The notes under the pieces are model-generated. The model made no database searches and was not told where the DNA came from. It saw only the letters and a list, made by a program, of their open reading frames with translations. This document shows positions 1-6,754 of a stretch of DNA of 24,022 nucleotides, piece after piece; position 1 is the stretch's first letter; each line of letters opens with the position of its first letter. Source of the stretch: a virus; the IMG/VR virus record IMGVR_UViG_3300025168_000657, positions 1-24,022 of that record. One strand, written 5' to 3'. Both the position numbers and the translations under genes were made by a program.

Positions 1-1
1 T

Positions 2-550
2 GAAAAGGTTATTACTTTTAATGGTTGTAAAGGAAATTTTAGGAAAAGATTATCAAAGAATTATAAAGCCAATCGAAAAAAACAAATCTTGCCTCCTCTT
101 TTACACCCTATGCACGATTATGTAAAAAAAACATACGAAAGCAAATATGCATTTGGAATAGAAACAGATGATATGGTAGCAAGATATTGGTTTGAATTAT
201 CAAATCAATTTGGCAGAGATAATGTAATGATCGTTTCCATTGATAAGGATTATAAACAATTTCCTTGTTTAATTTATAATTATCATTATAAACATAAAAC
301 TATAATAGACATCAATCAATCTGAGGCTTTATATAATTTTTATGAGCAAATGGTAGTTGGAGATTCTGCCGACAATGTTAATTTCTTTAAAGGCAAAGGC
401 AAAAAATTTGCTGAGAAATACTTTAAAGATTGCAAAACTAAATATCAATATACTAAAACTCTTTATGCTTTATTTAAAAAAGAATATAAAAGCAAAGCAA
501 AATTAAAGTATATTGAATGCTATAATCTTTTAAAACTTTTAACAGAATGA
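2..550 (+). CDS. 5'-3' exonuclease / flap endonuclease (FEN-like), 5' end cut by window
   Basis: The reading frame is open from base 2, so the gene starts left of the window and about 183 residues are visible. Two signatures identify it. An arch region reads KNYKANRKK, like the YKANR stretch of T5/T7-type exonucleases. A metal-binding segment has ETDDMVARYW, then VMIVSIDKDYKQF, which matches the EADD...DKD acidic cluster of the family. GDSADNVNFFKGKGKKFAEKYF corresponds to the GDxxDNxxGxxGxGxKTA helix-hairpin-helix that binds DNA. These enzymes remove RNA primers and flaps or degrade host DNA during phage replication. A TTG at 89 could be mistaken for a start, but it would cut off the conserved arch. 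The stop overlaps the next ATG (ATGA). The call is firm; the exact role (replication or host DNA breakdown) is inferred. Confidence 0.82.
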   Translation, partial: EKVITFNGCKGNFRKRLSKNYKANRKKQILPPLLHPMHDYVKKTYESKYAFGIETDDMVARYWFELSNQFGRDNVMIVSIDKDYKQFPCLIYNYHYKHKTIIDINQSEALYNFYEQMVVGDSADNVNFFKGKGKKFAEKYFKDCKTKYQYTKTLYALFKKEYKSKAKLKYIECYNLLKLLTE

Positions 551-669
551 AAAGAAAATTTAAAGAACCAAAAAACAAAAAAATAAAATTTATTAAATGC
601 GATGAGTTTATTCAAACTTACCAATGGCATAAAACCAATAAAGGAGACAAAATAAATAAACTAAAATAA
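547..669 (+). CDS. small basic protein, 40 aa, unrecognised
   Basis: The ATG overlaps the exonuclease stop as ATGA, the usual coupling in this genome. The product (MKRKFKEPKNKK...) is very rich in lysine and arginine, with a Lys-rich N-terminus and one Trp. This suggests binding to nucleic acid, but I do not recognise a family. It ends just before the CGTTATAT element that precedes the ParB-like gene, so it is probably the last gene of the upstream replication operon. Confidence 0.55.
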   Translation: MKRKFKEPKNKKIKFIKCDEFIQTYQWHKTNKGDKINKLK

Positions 670-670
670 T

Positions 671-681
671 TCGTTATATAA
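671..681 (+). promoter_or_regulatory. CGTTATAT element, copy 1 (before ParB-like gene)
   Basis: TCGTTATATAA sits directly against the ATG at 682. It is one of five near-identical elements in the window, each placed 2-12 bases before a start codon in an intergenic gap. It heads the ParB-dpdA-que-folE-ter gene chain. It is either a phage-specific promoter giving an almost leaderless mRNA or a translation or binding signal. Confidence 0.5.
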
Positions 682-1272
682 ATGAAACCTATTAAAATAA
701 AAGTATCTAAAATAAAATCAAATACAAACAATCCAAGATTAATAAAAGATCAAAAGTTTAAAAAATTAGTTGAAAGCATTAAGGAATTTCCTGAGATGTT
801 AAAATTAAGGCCAATTGTAGTTGATGAGAATAATATAATTTTAGGCGGTAATATGAGATACAAGGCTTGTATTGAGGCAGGTTTAAAAGAATTATATGTA
901 ATACAAGCAGATGATTTGACAGAGAAACAAAAAAAGGAATTTATTATAAAAGATAATGTAGGCTTTGGAGAATGGGATTGGGATATTTTAGCAAACGAAT
1001 TTGATAATTCTCAATTGAATGAATGGGGCTTAGATGTATGGGAGACAAAAGACATTAATTTGGATGAGTTTTTTATTGATGATACAACAGATAAAGAAGA
1101 AACAAATAAAATAATATTAGAATATAATAATGAGGATTATGATATTGTAATTGCAGCATTTGATAGACACAAATTTGAAGATAAAAAGTTAAAAACAAAA
1201 TTAGAAATAGGACAAAATATGGAAAGAGAGGAGTTAATAAAAACTCTTTTGCTTCATAATATAAAATTTTAA
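682..1272 (+). CDS. ParB/Srx-like domain protein
   Basis: A 196-residue protein with a ParB-type N-terminal domain. KIKVSKIKSNTNNPR matches the usual I-x-x-N-PR opening. Residues 45-60 (PIVVDENNIILGGNMRYKA) match the 'vv..dg..i..GerRy.A' box, with GGNMRYKA in place of GERRYRA. The C-terminal half (DNVGFGEWDWDILANEFD) resembles ParB-like proteins found next to phage DNA-modification and terminase genes. These proteins bind DNA and in some families hydrolyse CTP; here the activity is unknown. It is the first gene of an overlapping chain: its TAA shares bases with the ATG of the DpdA-like gene. That linkage suggests, but does not prove, a role in DNA modification or packaging. Confidence 0.7.
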   Translation: MKPIKIKVSKIKSNTNNPRLIKDQKFKKLVESIKEFPEMLKLRPIVVDENNIILGGNMRYKACIEAGLKELYVIQADDLTEKQKKEFIIKDNVGFGEWDWDILANEFDNSQLNEWGLDVWETKDINLDEFFIDDTTDKEETNKIILEYNNEDYDIVIAAFDRHKFEDKKLKTKLEIGQNMEREELIKTLLLHNIKF

Positions 1273-2141
1273 TGCAAATTTATATATGTATTAGAGGACC
1301 TTTGTCGCCTCTTTGGAAAACATTAATGAAATTATATTTATCAGGAGCAACGACTGCAGGGAATATTAAAAACTATTGGAAAGAATCTATGAACGTATAT
1401 TTAGCAGGAGGCAATTCAGGTTATAAATGGGCAGGCGATTACAACGAATTAATACAAACTCATAAACCTTTAATTCTTGAGAGTTATTTTTATTTAAAAG
1501 GACAAGATGAATGGATCCTAAATTTAAGACCTTTTTTTAAAGATTTTTTACTTGACTCAGGAGCGTTTACTTATTTAAATGGATTAAAAGAATCTCCTAA
1601 TTGGGATCGTTATATCGATAATTATGCAGCTTTTATTAATAAACATAAAATTAATTTATTTATTGAATTAGATATTGACAGCGTTGTAGGATTAAAAGAG
1701 GTTGAGAGATTAAGAACAAAATTAGAAAAATTAACTAACAAAAAAAGTATTCCTGTTTGGCATAAAAGTAGAGGATTAGATTATTGGAAAAAAATGGTTA
1801 AAGAATATGATTATGTATCAATAGGCGGAATAGTAACTAAAGAAATAAAACAAAGCGAATACGATATATTTACAATCTTATTAAGAATAGCGAGAGAGAA
1901 TAATTGCAAAGTTCACGGATTAGGATTTACAAACTTTAAAGGATTAAAAAAATATAAATTTTATTCTGTTGACTCTACTGCTTGGGTTTATGGCAATCGA
2001 GGAGGTTTTTTATATTTGTTTAAAAATAATACCTTAGCAAAGATTGAGCCTAAAGGTAAAAGATTATTAGGCAGAAAAGCTGCATTACATAATTTTACGG
2101 AATGGTTAAAGTTTAGCAAATACGCAGAAAATAATTTATAA
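1272..2141 (+). CDS. dpdA: DpdA-like DNA guanine transglycosylase (TGT superfamily)
   Basis: Proposed to exchange guanine in phage DNA for a 7-deazaguanine base made by the next genes. TGT landmarks are present in order. FLLDSGAFT (D95) corresponds to the DSGGFQ active-site Asp motif of tRNA-guanine transglycosylase. IELDID is near 131-136, IPVWH near 160-164, and VSIGGI (182-187) matches AIGGL. HGLGFT (215-220) is followed by YSVDSTAW, where D234 lies at the nucleophile position of TGT. The CxCxxC zinc site of bacterial tRNA-TGT is absent and the protein is short (289 against about 380 residues), both typical of phage DpdA. The N-terminus holds three similar segments each starting with Met (residues 1, 19, 40), so later starts at 1326 or 1389 are possible. 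The tight linkage to queC, queD, queE and folE strongly supports DNA rather than tRNA as substrate, but that is inference. Confidence 0.82.
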   Translation: MQIYICIRGPLSPLWKTLMKLYLSGATTAGNIKNYWKESMNVYLAGGNSGYKWAGDYNELIQTHKPLILESYFYLKGQDEWILNLRPFFKDFLLDSGAFTYLNGLKESPNWDRYIDNYAAFINKHKINLFIELDIDSVVGLKEVERLRTKLEKLTNKKSIPVWHKSRGLDYWKKMVKEYDYVSIGGIVTKEIKQSEYDIFTILLRIARENNCKVHGLGFTNFKGLKKYKFYSVDSTAWVYGNRGGFLYLFKNNTLAKIEPKGKRLLGRKAALHNFTEWLKFSKYAENNL

Positions 2142-2143
2142 AT

Positions 2144-2809
2144 ATGAGCAAAGCAATTATATTATTATCAGGAGGACAAGATTCAACAACCTGTTTATAC
2201 TGGGCCAAAGATCATTTTGAATATATTGAGGCAATCGGTTTTGATTATGGGCAAAGCCATAAACAAGAATTAAAACAAGCTCAAAAGATTTCAGATAATT
2301 TAAATATTAAATATAAAATATTTGACATAAAAGGTTTATTAGCATCCTCATCTTTGACCGAGCATACAGATCATACAAAAGAATCTTATATAAACAGCAG
2401 TTTGCCGGCATCTTTTACATCAGGACGTAACATATTGTTTTTAACTATTGCTGCAAGTTATGGGGCGAGTAAGGGCATTAACGATTTAATTACTGGCGTT
2501 TGTCAAACTGATTATAGCGGTTATCCTGATTGCAGAAAAACTACAATTGATTCTTTACAAACTACTTTATCCTTAGGTTTAGGGGCAGGAGATTATAGAA
2601 TACATACACCTCTAATGTATTTAGATAAAGCAGAAACATTTAGATTAGCAAAGGATTTAAATTGTTTAGATGTTATAATTAACGATACTCTTACGGATTA
2701 TAATGGCGATATGAAAAAAAATGAATGGGGATATGGAAATAAAGATAACCCTGCAACTGAATTAAGAGTTAAAGGATATTATAAAGCAAAAGAAAAAGGT
2801 TGGATATGA
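2144..2809 (+). CDS. queC: QueC, 7-cyano-7-deazaguanine (preQ0) synthase, lacking the zinc cysteines
   Basis: QueC converts 7-carboxy-7-deazaguanine to preQ0 with ATP and ammonia. The N-terminal PP-loop SGGQDSTT (9-16) is intact, as are DYGQSHKQE, TSGRNILFL (92-100), and GVCQTDYSGYPDCR (118-131), the substrate region. Length (221 aa) is normal and there is no fused amidotransferase (Gat) domain. The oddity is the C-terminus: the family zinc site, TCY followed by a CGxCxxC cluster, is replaced by TDYNG (D185) and EWGYGNKDNPATELR, with no cysteine after position 174. The fold may be stabilised without zinc, or this is a subfamily that never had the metal. It starts 2 bases after the DpdA stop and overlaps queD as ATGA. 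Confidence 0.88.
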   Translation: MSKAIILLSGGQDSTTCLYWAKDHFEYIEAIGFDYGQSHKQELKQAQKISDNLNIKYKIFDIKGLLASSSLTEHTDHTKESYINSSLPASFTSGRNILFLTIAASYGASKGINDLITGVCQTDYSGYPDCRKTTIDSLQTTLSLGLGAGDYRIHTPLMYLDKAETFRLAKDLNCLDVIINDTLTDYNGDMKKNEWGYGNKDNPATELRVKGYYKAKEKGWI

Positions 2810-3213
2810 AAATAGAAAAGAAATATTATTTTTATGCCGGTCACAGAAACAAAACAGCAGGAGAAAAATGCTCAAGATTACACGGACATACTTATGATGT
2901 TAAATGTATGTTTAATTTTGAGATTATGAAAGATGGAATTACGATGCTGTTTAGCGATATAGACAAAAAGGTTGAGCCAATAATTAAATACTATGATCAT
3001 TATTTAATTTTATGGGAAAAAGATACGTTATGCGAGCTTCTTAAGTATGGCAATGAGCCTTACAGAGAAGTTCCTTTTGAGACATCAGCAGAAAATATGG
3101 CAATCTGGATCTTTAACAGAATTAAAAATGAAGCAAAAATGCCAATTACAAGAATCGAATTAGCAGAAACAAAAACAAGCAAAATTATATATGAGCCAAA
3201 AATTAGCAATTAG
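2806..3213 (+). CDS. queD: QueD, 6-carboxy-tetrahydropterin synthase
   Basis: QueD turns 7,8-dihydroneopterin triphosphate (the FolE product) into 6-carboxy-tetrahydropterin. The ATG at 2806 overlaps the QueC stop (ATGA); a TTG six bases upstream is in frame but unnecessary. The 135-residue product has the zinc histidines H13 (YAGHR) and H26/H28 in CSRLHGH, where C22 is the catalytic cysteine of the CxxxHGH motif. It also has the DH pair at 64-65, ETSAEN (92-97) at the position of PTSE in E. coli QueD, and an AETKTS segment near the end like the KETxT motif. All residues needed for activity seem to be present. Its 3' end overlaps queE by 23 bases. Confidence 0.9.
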   Translation: MKIEKKYYFYAGHRNKTAGEKCSRLHGHTYDVKCMFNFEIMKDGITMLFSDIDKKVEPIIKYYDHYLILWEKDTLCELLKYGNEPYREVPFETSAENMAIWIFNRIKNEAKMPITRIELAETKTSKIIYEPKISN

Positions 3214-3922
3214 CGAGGTATTTTATTCTATACAAGGAGAGGGAAAGACTGTAGGGATCCCAAGCGTTTTTGTTAGACTCGGAGGCTGCAACTTAATGTG
3301 TGGGGGTATGGGAACTCAATTTGATGGCGAATTACACAATGGTGCCGAGTTTAGATGTGATACAGTAGAGGTATGGATGAAAGCAGATTTAAAAAACATA
3401 AATGAAATATTAGATGATAAATGTATAAAAGCAATAAAGCAAGGAGCTCACATTATTTTAACAGGTGGGGAGCCAACAATGCAGCCAAAAGGTTTAGAAG
3501 AGTTTATGAAATATGTATACAAAGAAATTAATCCCTTTGCATATTTTGAGGTTGAGACAAACGGAACAATAATGCCAAATGAGTATTTATTACTTAATAT
3601 TGATTTATGGAATTGTAGCCCTAAATTATTAAACTCAGGAAATGACAGAGCAATGACTTTTAAACCCGAAGTTATAAAAGAGATTAATAAACACAACTCT
3701 ATATTTAAATTTGTAATAAATGATATTAAAGAATGGAAAGAAGTTAAAGAACTTTATTACGATATAGTAGATCAAAACAAAATATACTTAATGCCGGCAG
3801 GAGAGAATCAAAATTTGTTAAACGATAATAAATTAAACGTTGTAGAGTTAGCAATTAATAACTATGTAAATTTCACAACAAGATTACATATTGACATTTG
3901 GAATAAAAAAACTGGAGTATAA
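3191..3922 (+). CDS. queE: QueE, 7-carboxy-7-deazaguanine synthase (radical SAM), unusual cluster loop
   Basis: QueE is a radical SAM enzyme that contracts 6-carboxy-tetrahydropterin to 7-carboxy-7-deazaguanine. The N-terminus EVFYSIQGEGKTVGIPSVF and RLGGCNL is classic QueE. TGGEPTMQ (91-98) is the SAM-binding GGEP motif, VETNGT follows, and CSPKLLNSG matches the substrate-binding SPK segment. The iron-sulfur cysteines are spaced unusually: C33, C37, then C56 in CDT, giving CX3CX18C instead of CX3CX2C. A glycine-rich insertion lies between the second and third cysteine. Known QueE proteins include a CX14CX2C form, so loop insertions are tolerated, but this placement differs. It overlaps queD (23 bases) and folE (TAATG). 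Confidence 0.88.
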   Translation: MSQKLAISEVFYSIQGEGKTVGIPSVFVRLGGCNLMCGGMGTQFDGELHNGAEFRCDTVEVWMKADLKNINEILDDKCIKAIKQGAHIILTGGEPTMQPKGLEEFMKYVYKEINPFAYFEVETNGTIMPNEYLLLNIDLWNCSPKLLNSGNDRAMTFKPEVIKEINKHNSIFKFVINDIKEWKEVKELYYDIVDQNKIYLMPAGENQNLLNDNKLNVVELAINNYVNFTTRLHIDIWNKKTGV

Positions 3923-4773
3923 TGATTAAAAGTTACGTTACTTGGGAGGTTGTTTATGATCGTTTAAAAACAATATTAGACAATACCCCAAAGGATAAAA
4001 AATTTTATGGAGTTCCAAGAGGGGGACAAATAGTATCAGGAATGACAGGTCGAGCAGTAGATAAAATAGAAGATGCTGATATTATAATTGATGATCTAAT
4101 TGATAGTGGAGCAACTGAACAGAGATATAAAAAATACAATAAACCTTTTCTTTCTTTAATAGATAAAAGAATTGAGCTACAAAATCAATGGTTAGTATTT
4201 CCTTGGGAGATGAGAGACAACGATAAAGAAGAAAGCGTTGAAGAAACTGTGGAAGATAATGTAACAAGATTATTACAATTCTTTGGCGAGGATGTAGAGA
4301 GAGAGGGATTAAAAGATACTCCGAAAAGATATGTTAAATTCTTTCAAGAGTTTTTAAATCCCCCAAAATGGAATTGCACATCATTTGAGGGAGAGGGTTA
4401 CGATGAAATGATTATTCAAAAGAATATTCCTTTTCATTCTTTATGCGAACATCATATTGCTCCGTTCTTTGGCGAGGGCCATATTGCTTATATACCTAAT
4501 AAAAAAATAGTAGGCCTATCTAAACTTGCAAGAACATTAGAAACATATTCAAGAAGATTACAAAACCAAGAAAGAATTACAACTCAAGTTGCTGATTTTC
4601 TCTATAATGAATTAGATCCAATAGGCGTTGCTGTCTCATTAACTGCCAAACATATGTGTATGGAGATGAGAGGAGTCAAAAAACATAATACATTAACTAC
4701 TACAACTAAATTATTAGGCAAATTTAAGGAGGATCCAGTAGTTAGAAACGAATTTTTAAACTCAATTAGATGA
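3922..4773 (+). CDS. folE: fusion of a mini xanthine-guanine phosphoribosyltransferase (Gpt-like) with GTP cyclohydrolase I (FolE)
   Basis: Residues 1 to about 97 look like a shortened E. coli Gpt. SYVTWEVV aligns with YIVTWDML, YGVPRGGQ (29-36) with AVSRGG, and ADIIIDDLIDSGAT (52-65) is the PRPP motif matching FIVIDDLVDTGGT. IDK (80-82) aligns with the FAK lysine, and QWLVFPWEM (89-97) aligns with the base-binding TWIEQPWDM. About 25 residues between PRGG and the PRPP motif, including the flexible loop, are missing. Residues from about 110 are FolE: GEDVEREGLKDTPKRY, the zinc ligands in CEHH (C175, H178), GLSKLAR, ERITTQVA, and C246 in HMCMEMRGV. FolE makes dihydroneopterin triphosphate from GTP, the first step to preQ0. 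The Gpt part may turn guanine into GMP; this is inference. The stop overlaps terS (ATGA). Confidence 0.85.
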   Translation: MIKSYVTWEVVYDRLKTILDNTPKDKKFYGVPRGGQIVSGMTGRAVDKIEDADIIIDDLIDSGATEQRYKKYNKPFLSLIDKRIELQNQWLVFPWEMRDNDKEESVEETVEDNVTRLLQFFGEDVEREGLKDTPKRYVKFFQEFLNPPKWNCTSFEGEGYDEMIIQKNIPFHSLCEHHIAPFFGEGHIAYIPNKKIVGLSKLARTLETYSRRLQNQERITTQVADFLYNELDPIGVAVSLTAKHMCMEMRGVKKHNTLTTTTKLLGKFKEDPVVRNEFLNSIR

Positions 4774-5126
4774 ACAAAACCGAACACCATAAAAAGGTTT
4801 TATTAAAAGCTCTTGAAAAAGGCTTAGGAATAGTTACGGGAGCTTGTCAAAAGGCAGGAGTTGGTAGAACAACTTACTATGATTGGTATAACAATGATGA
4901 GGATTTTAAAAATAAAGTTGATGACTTACAAAACGTTGCTTTAGATTTTGCTGAAAGCCAATTACATAAACAGATTGCAAAACAATCAACTGCAGCTACT
5001 ATTTTTTATTTAAAAACAAAAGGAAAAAAAAGAGGTTATATTGAAAGACAAGAGATTACAGGCGCAGATGGAATGCCGACTAACTTTCAAATCGAAATAA
5101 TTGATAAAACCGAAGATACAGACTAA
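4770..5126 (+). CDS. terS: terminase small subunit
   Basis: A 118-residue protein directly before the large terminase. ATGACQKAGVGR-type sequence at 21-33 followed by TTYYDWYNNDEDF is the helix-turn-helix of the small terminase family (binding step, then a tryptophan-containing helix). The middle (LHKQIAKQSTAATIFYLKTKGKKRGY) is the oligomerisation helix and the 'KTxGKxRGY' ending common in these proteins. It recognises the packaging site and loads the large subunit. It starts inside the FolE stop (ATGA) and its end overlaps terL by 26 bases, so packaging genes are translated with the DNA-modification genes. Confidence 0.82.
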   Translation: MNKTEHHKKVLLKALEKGLGIVTGACQKAGVGRTTYYDWYNNDEDFKNKVDDLQNVALDFAESQLHKQIAKQSTAATIFYLKTKGKKRGYIERQEITGADGMPTNFQIEIIDKTEDTD

Positions 5127-6264
5127 TATTGTTTATAAGCATTTAGTTAATAGTAATAAAAAAATTATTGTTGAGCAGGGCGGAACTCGATCAGGCAAGA
5201 CATACAATATTCTTCTCTTTATAATATTCCATTATTGTACTAATAATACCAACAAGATTATTACTATATGCCGTAAAACATTTCCAAGTTTAAGAGCAAC
5301 TGTATTAAGAGATTTTTTACAAATATTAAATCAACATCAATTATACAATGAGGAGTTTCATAATAAATCAAACAGCGAATACAATCTGTTTGGTAATTTA
5401 ATTGAGTTTACTTCTTTAGATCAATCTCAAAAGATTAGAGGGCGTAAAAGAGATCTGCTTTTTATTAATGAGGGGAATGAATTGTATATTGACGACTGGA
5501 GACAGCTAATTTTTAGAACACAAGAAAGAGTTATATTAGATTTTAACCCCTCAGATGAATACCACTGGATATACGATCAAGTTTTAACAAGAGAGGATTG
5601 TGATTTTTATAAAACAACTTACTTAGATAATCCTTTTTTAGAGGATGTTATTAAAAAAGAAATAGAAAGATTAAAAGAAACAGATGATCAGTATTGGCAA
5701 ATCTATGGATTGGGAGAAAGAGCAACAAGCATCAATACTATATTTAAATATGTTGAGGTTAATAAAATCCCTGAGGATGCTAAATTTATTAGTTATGGCG
5801 CAGACGCAGGCTTTACAAATGATCCCTCAACGTTAGTAAGCGTTTATATAAAAGATTATAATCTATACATTAAAGAACATTTATATAGAACGATGATGAC
5901 TACACTTGATATTCATAATAGGTTTAAAGAAGTTGGGATCGATAGGCAGCAAATTTATTTTGACTCGGCAGAACCACGCTTAATAGCAGAATTAAGAAGA
6001 ATGGGTTGGAACATCTTTCCAAGTTTAAAAGGTAAAGATTCTGTTAATGCCGGCATTGATCTACTTAAGCGATACAAGATTCACATAACCTCAGATTCAA
6101 CAAATGCAATTCAAGAGTTTAGGAATTATAAATGGAAGCAAGATCGAACTGGCCGATTAACTAATATGCCGGAGGATAAGCATAACCACATTACTGATGC
6201 GGTTCGTTATGCTACTTACTCTATATTATCAAGACCTAACTTTGGAAGATATGCAATACAATAA
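5101..6264 (+). CDS. terL: terminase large subunit
   Basis: The ATPase-nuclease motor that packages and cuts phage DNA. GGTRSGKT (27-34) is the Walker A motif, DLLFINE (118-124) is Walker B with its catalytic Glu, and DFNPSDEYHW (147-156) is the coupling region. The RNase H-like nuclease has its acidic residues in YGADAGFTNDPST (D235), YFDSAEPR (D288) and HITDAVRYA near the end. The length of 387 fits the PBSX/Terminase_3 group, though it is at the short end. I see no ATG before the conserved part, so the TTG at 5101, inside terS, is the best start. The last 14 bases overlap the next small gene. Confidence 0.92.
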   Translation: MIKPKIQTNIVYKHLVNSNKKIIVEQGGTRSGKTYNILLFIIFHYCTNNTNKIITICRKTFPSLRATVLRDFLQILNQHQLYNEEFHNKSNSEYNLFGNLIEFTSLDQSQKIRGRKRDLLFINEGNELYIDDWRQLIFRTQERVILDFNPSDEYHWIYDQVLTREDCDFYKTTYLDNPFLEDVIKKEIERLKETDDQYWQIYGLGERATSINTIFKYVEVNKIPEDAKFISYGADAGFTNDPSTLVSVYIKDYNLYIKEHLYRTMMTTLDIHNRFKEVGIDRQQIYFDSAEPRLIAELRRMGWNIFPSLKGKDSVNAGIDLLKRYKIHITSDSTNAIQEFRNYKWKQDRTGRLTNMPEDKHNHITDAVRYATYSILSRPNFGRYAIQ

Positions 6265-6385
6265 AGATTGTAAAAAGTGTAAACAGGCCTGTGTTTATAT
6301 TGGTTCAGCTCAAAATGGTTTTATTTGGTTATGTCGTAAATGCAATTACATAGACTGGGCTCCTGATTTTAATAATCTCAAGTAG
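6251..6385 (+). CDS. small zinc-ribbon protein, 44 aa
   Basis: The start at 6251 (MQYNKDCKKCKQAC) is preferred over an upstream in-frame ATG at 6197, which would lie deep inside terL. The product has two cysteine pairs, CKKC (7-10) and CRKC (near 30-33), plus an extra Cys, forming a probable four-cysteine zinc ribbon. It then reads YIDWAPDFNNLK. Function is unknown; such short ribbons often bind nucleic acid or a protein partner. It is the last gene before the first host-type promoter and so probably closes the terminase operon. Confidence 0.6.
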   Translation: MQYNKDCKKCKQACVYIGSAQNGFIWLCRKCNYIDWAPDFNNLK

Positions 6386-6417
6386 TTTGTATATTTAATA
6401 TATTTTATATATCTTTG
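6386..6417 (+). promoter_or_regulatory. Bacteroidota-type promoter 1
   Basis: TTTG at 6386-6389 and TATCTTTG at 6410-6417 are separated by 20 bases, matching the -33 (TTTG) and -7 (TAnnTTTG) consensus of the Bacteroidota primary sigma factor. It lies in the gap after the zinc-ribbon gene and drives the small genes from 6446. The downstream leader (TATATTAATAATTAA) recurs after promoter 2. Confidence 0.8.
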
Positions 6418-6445
6418 TTATATATTAATAATTAAACTATTAAAA

Positions 6446-6583
6446 ATGAAAAACAAAATAATATTTCAATTTAACCAAAACGATTTAACAATAATGAACG
6501 ATGAGCAATTAAGTAATTGTATTAAAGATTTAAATTCAGGACTTAAATTAGCAAAAAAAGAATATCAAATTAGAAACTATTAA
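6446..6583 (+). CDS. hypothetical protein, 45 aa
   Basis: First gene after promoter 1, with its ATG 29 bases past the -7 element, a normal leader length. The product starts MKNKIIFQFNQND and is polar, with a lysine-rich tail. The stretch MNDEQLSNCIKDLNSGLKLAKKEY suggests an amphipathic helix. No family recognised. Placement under a host-type promoter fits early expression. Confidence 0.5.
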   Translation: MKNKIIFQFNQNDLTIMNDEQLSNCIKDLNSGLKLAKKEYQIRNY

Positions 6584-6600
6584 TACAAAAACAAAACAAT

Positions 6601-6753
6601 ATGAAACTAACTTTTACAGATAACTCAGCATTAATTGACGTTGAAACAACTTTAAAAATGTTATTACAACACGCAGAATTAAAGCCTCATCATAAAGGGT
6701 GGGTAATTGAATCTTATAAAAACATAGTTAACTTTAGGTATCAAAATAATTAA
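6601..6753 (+). CDS. hypothetical protein, 50 aa
   Basis: Starts with MKLTFTDNSALIDV after an A-rich gap of 17 bases (AATACAAAAACAAAACA-like), the typical translation leader here. The middle reads MLLQHAELKPHHKGWVIESYKN, with two adjacent histidines and a Trp. No known domain. Its stop is one base before the next ATG (TAATATG), so the two are probably translated together. Confidence 0.5.
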   Translation: MKLTFTDNSALIDVETTLKMLLQHAELKPHHKGWVIESYKNIVNFRYQNN

Positions 6754-6754
6754 T

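Noticed and set aside
3448-4790. Minus-strand frames opposite queE and folE (3448-3696, 4082-4267, 4602-4790)
   Set aside because: All lie opposite well-conserved enzyme domains and have no own promoter or leader.
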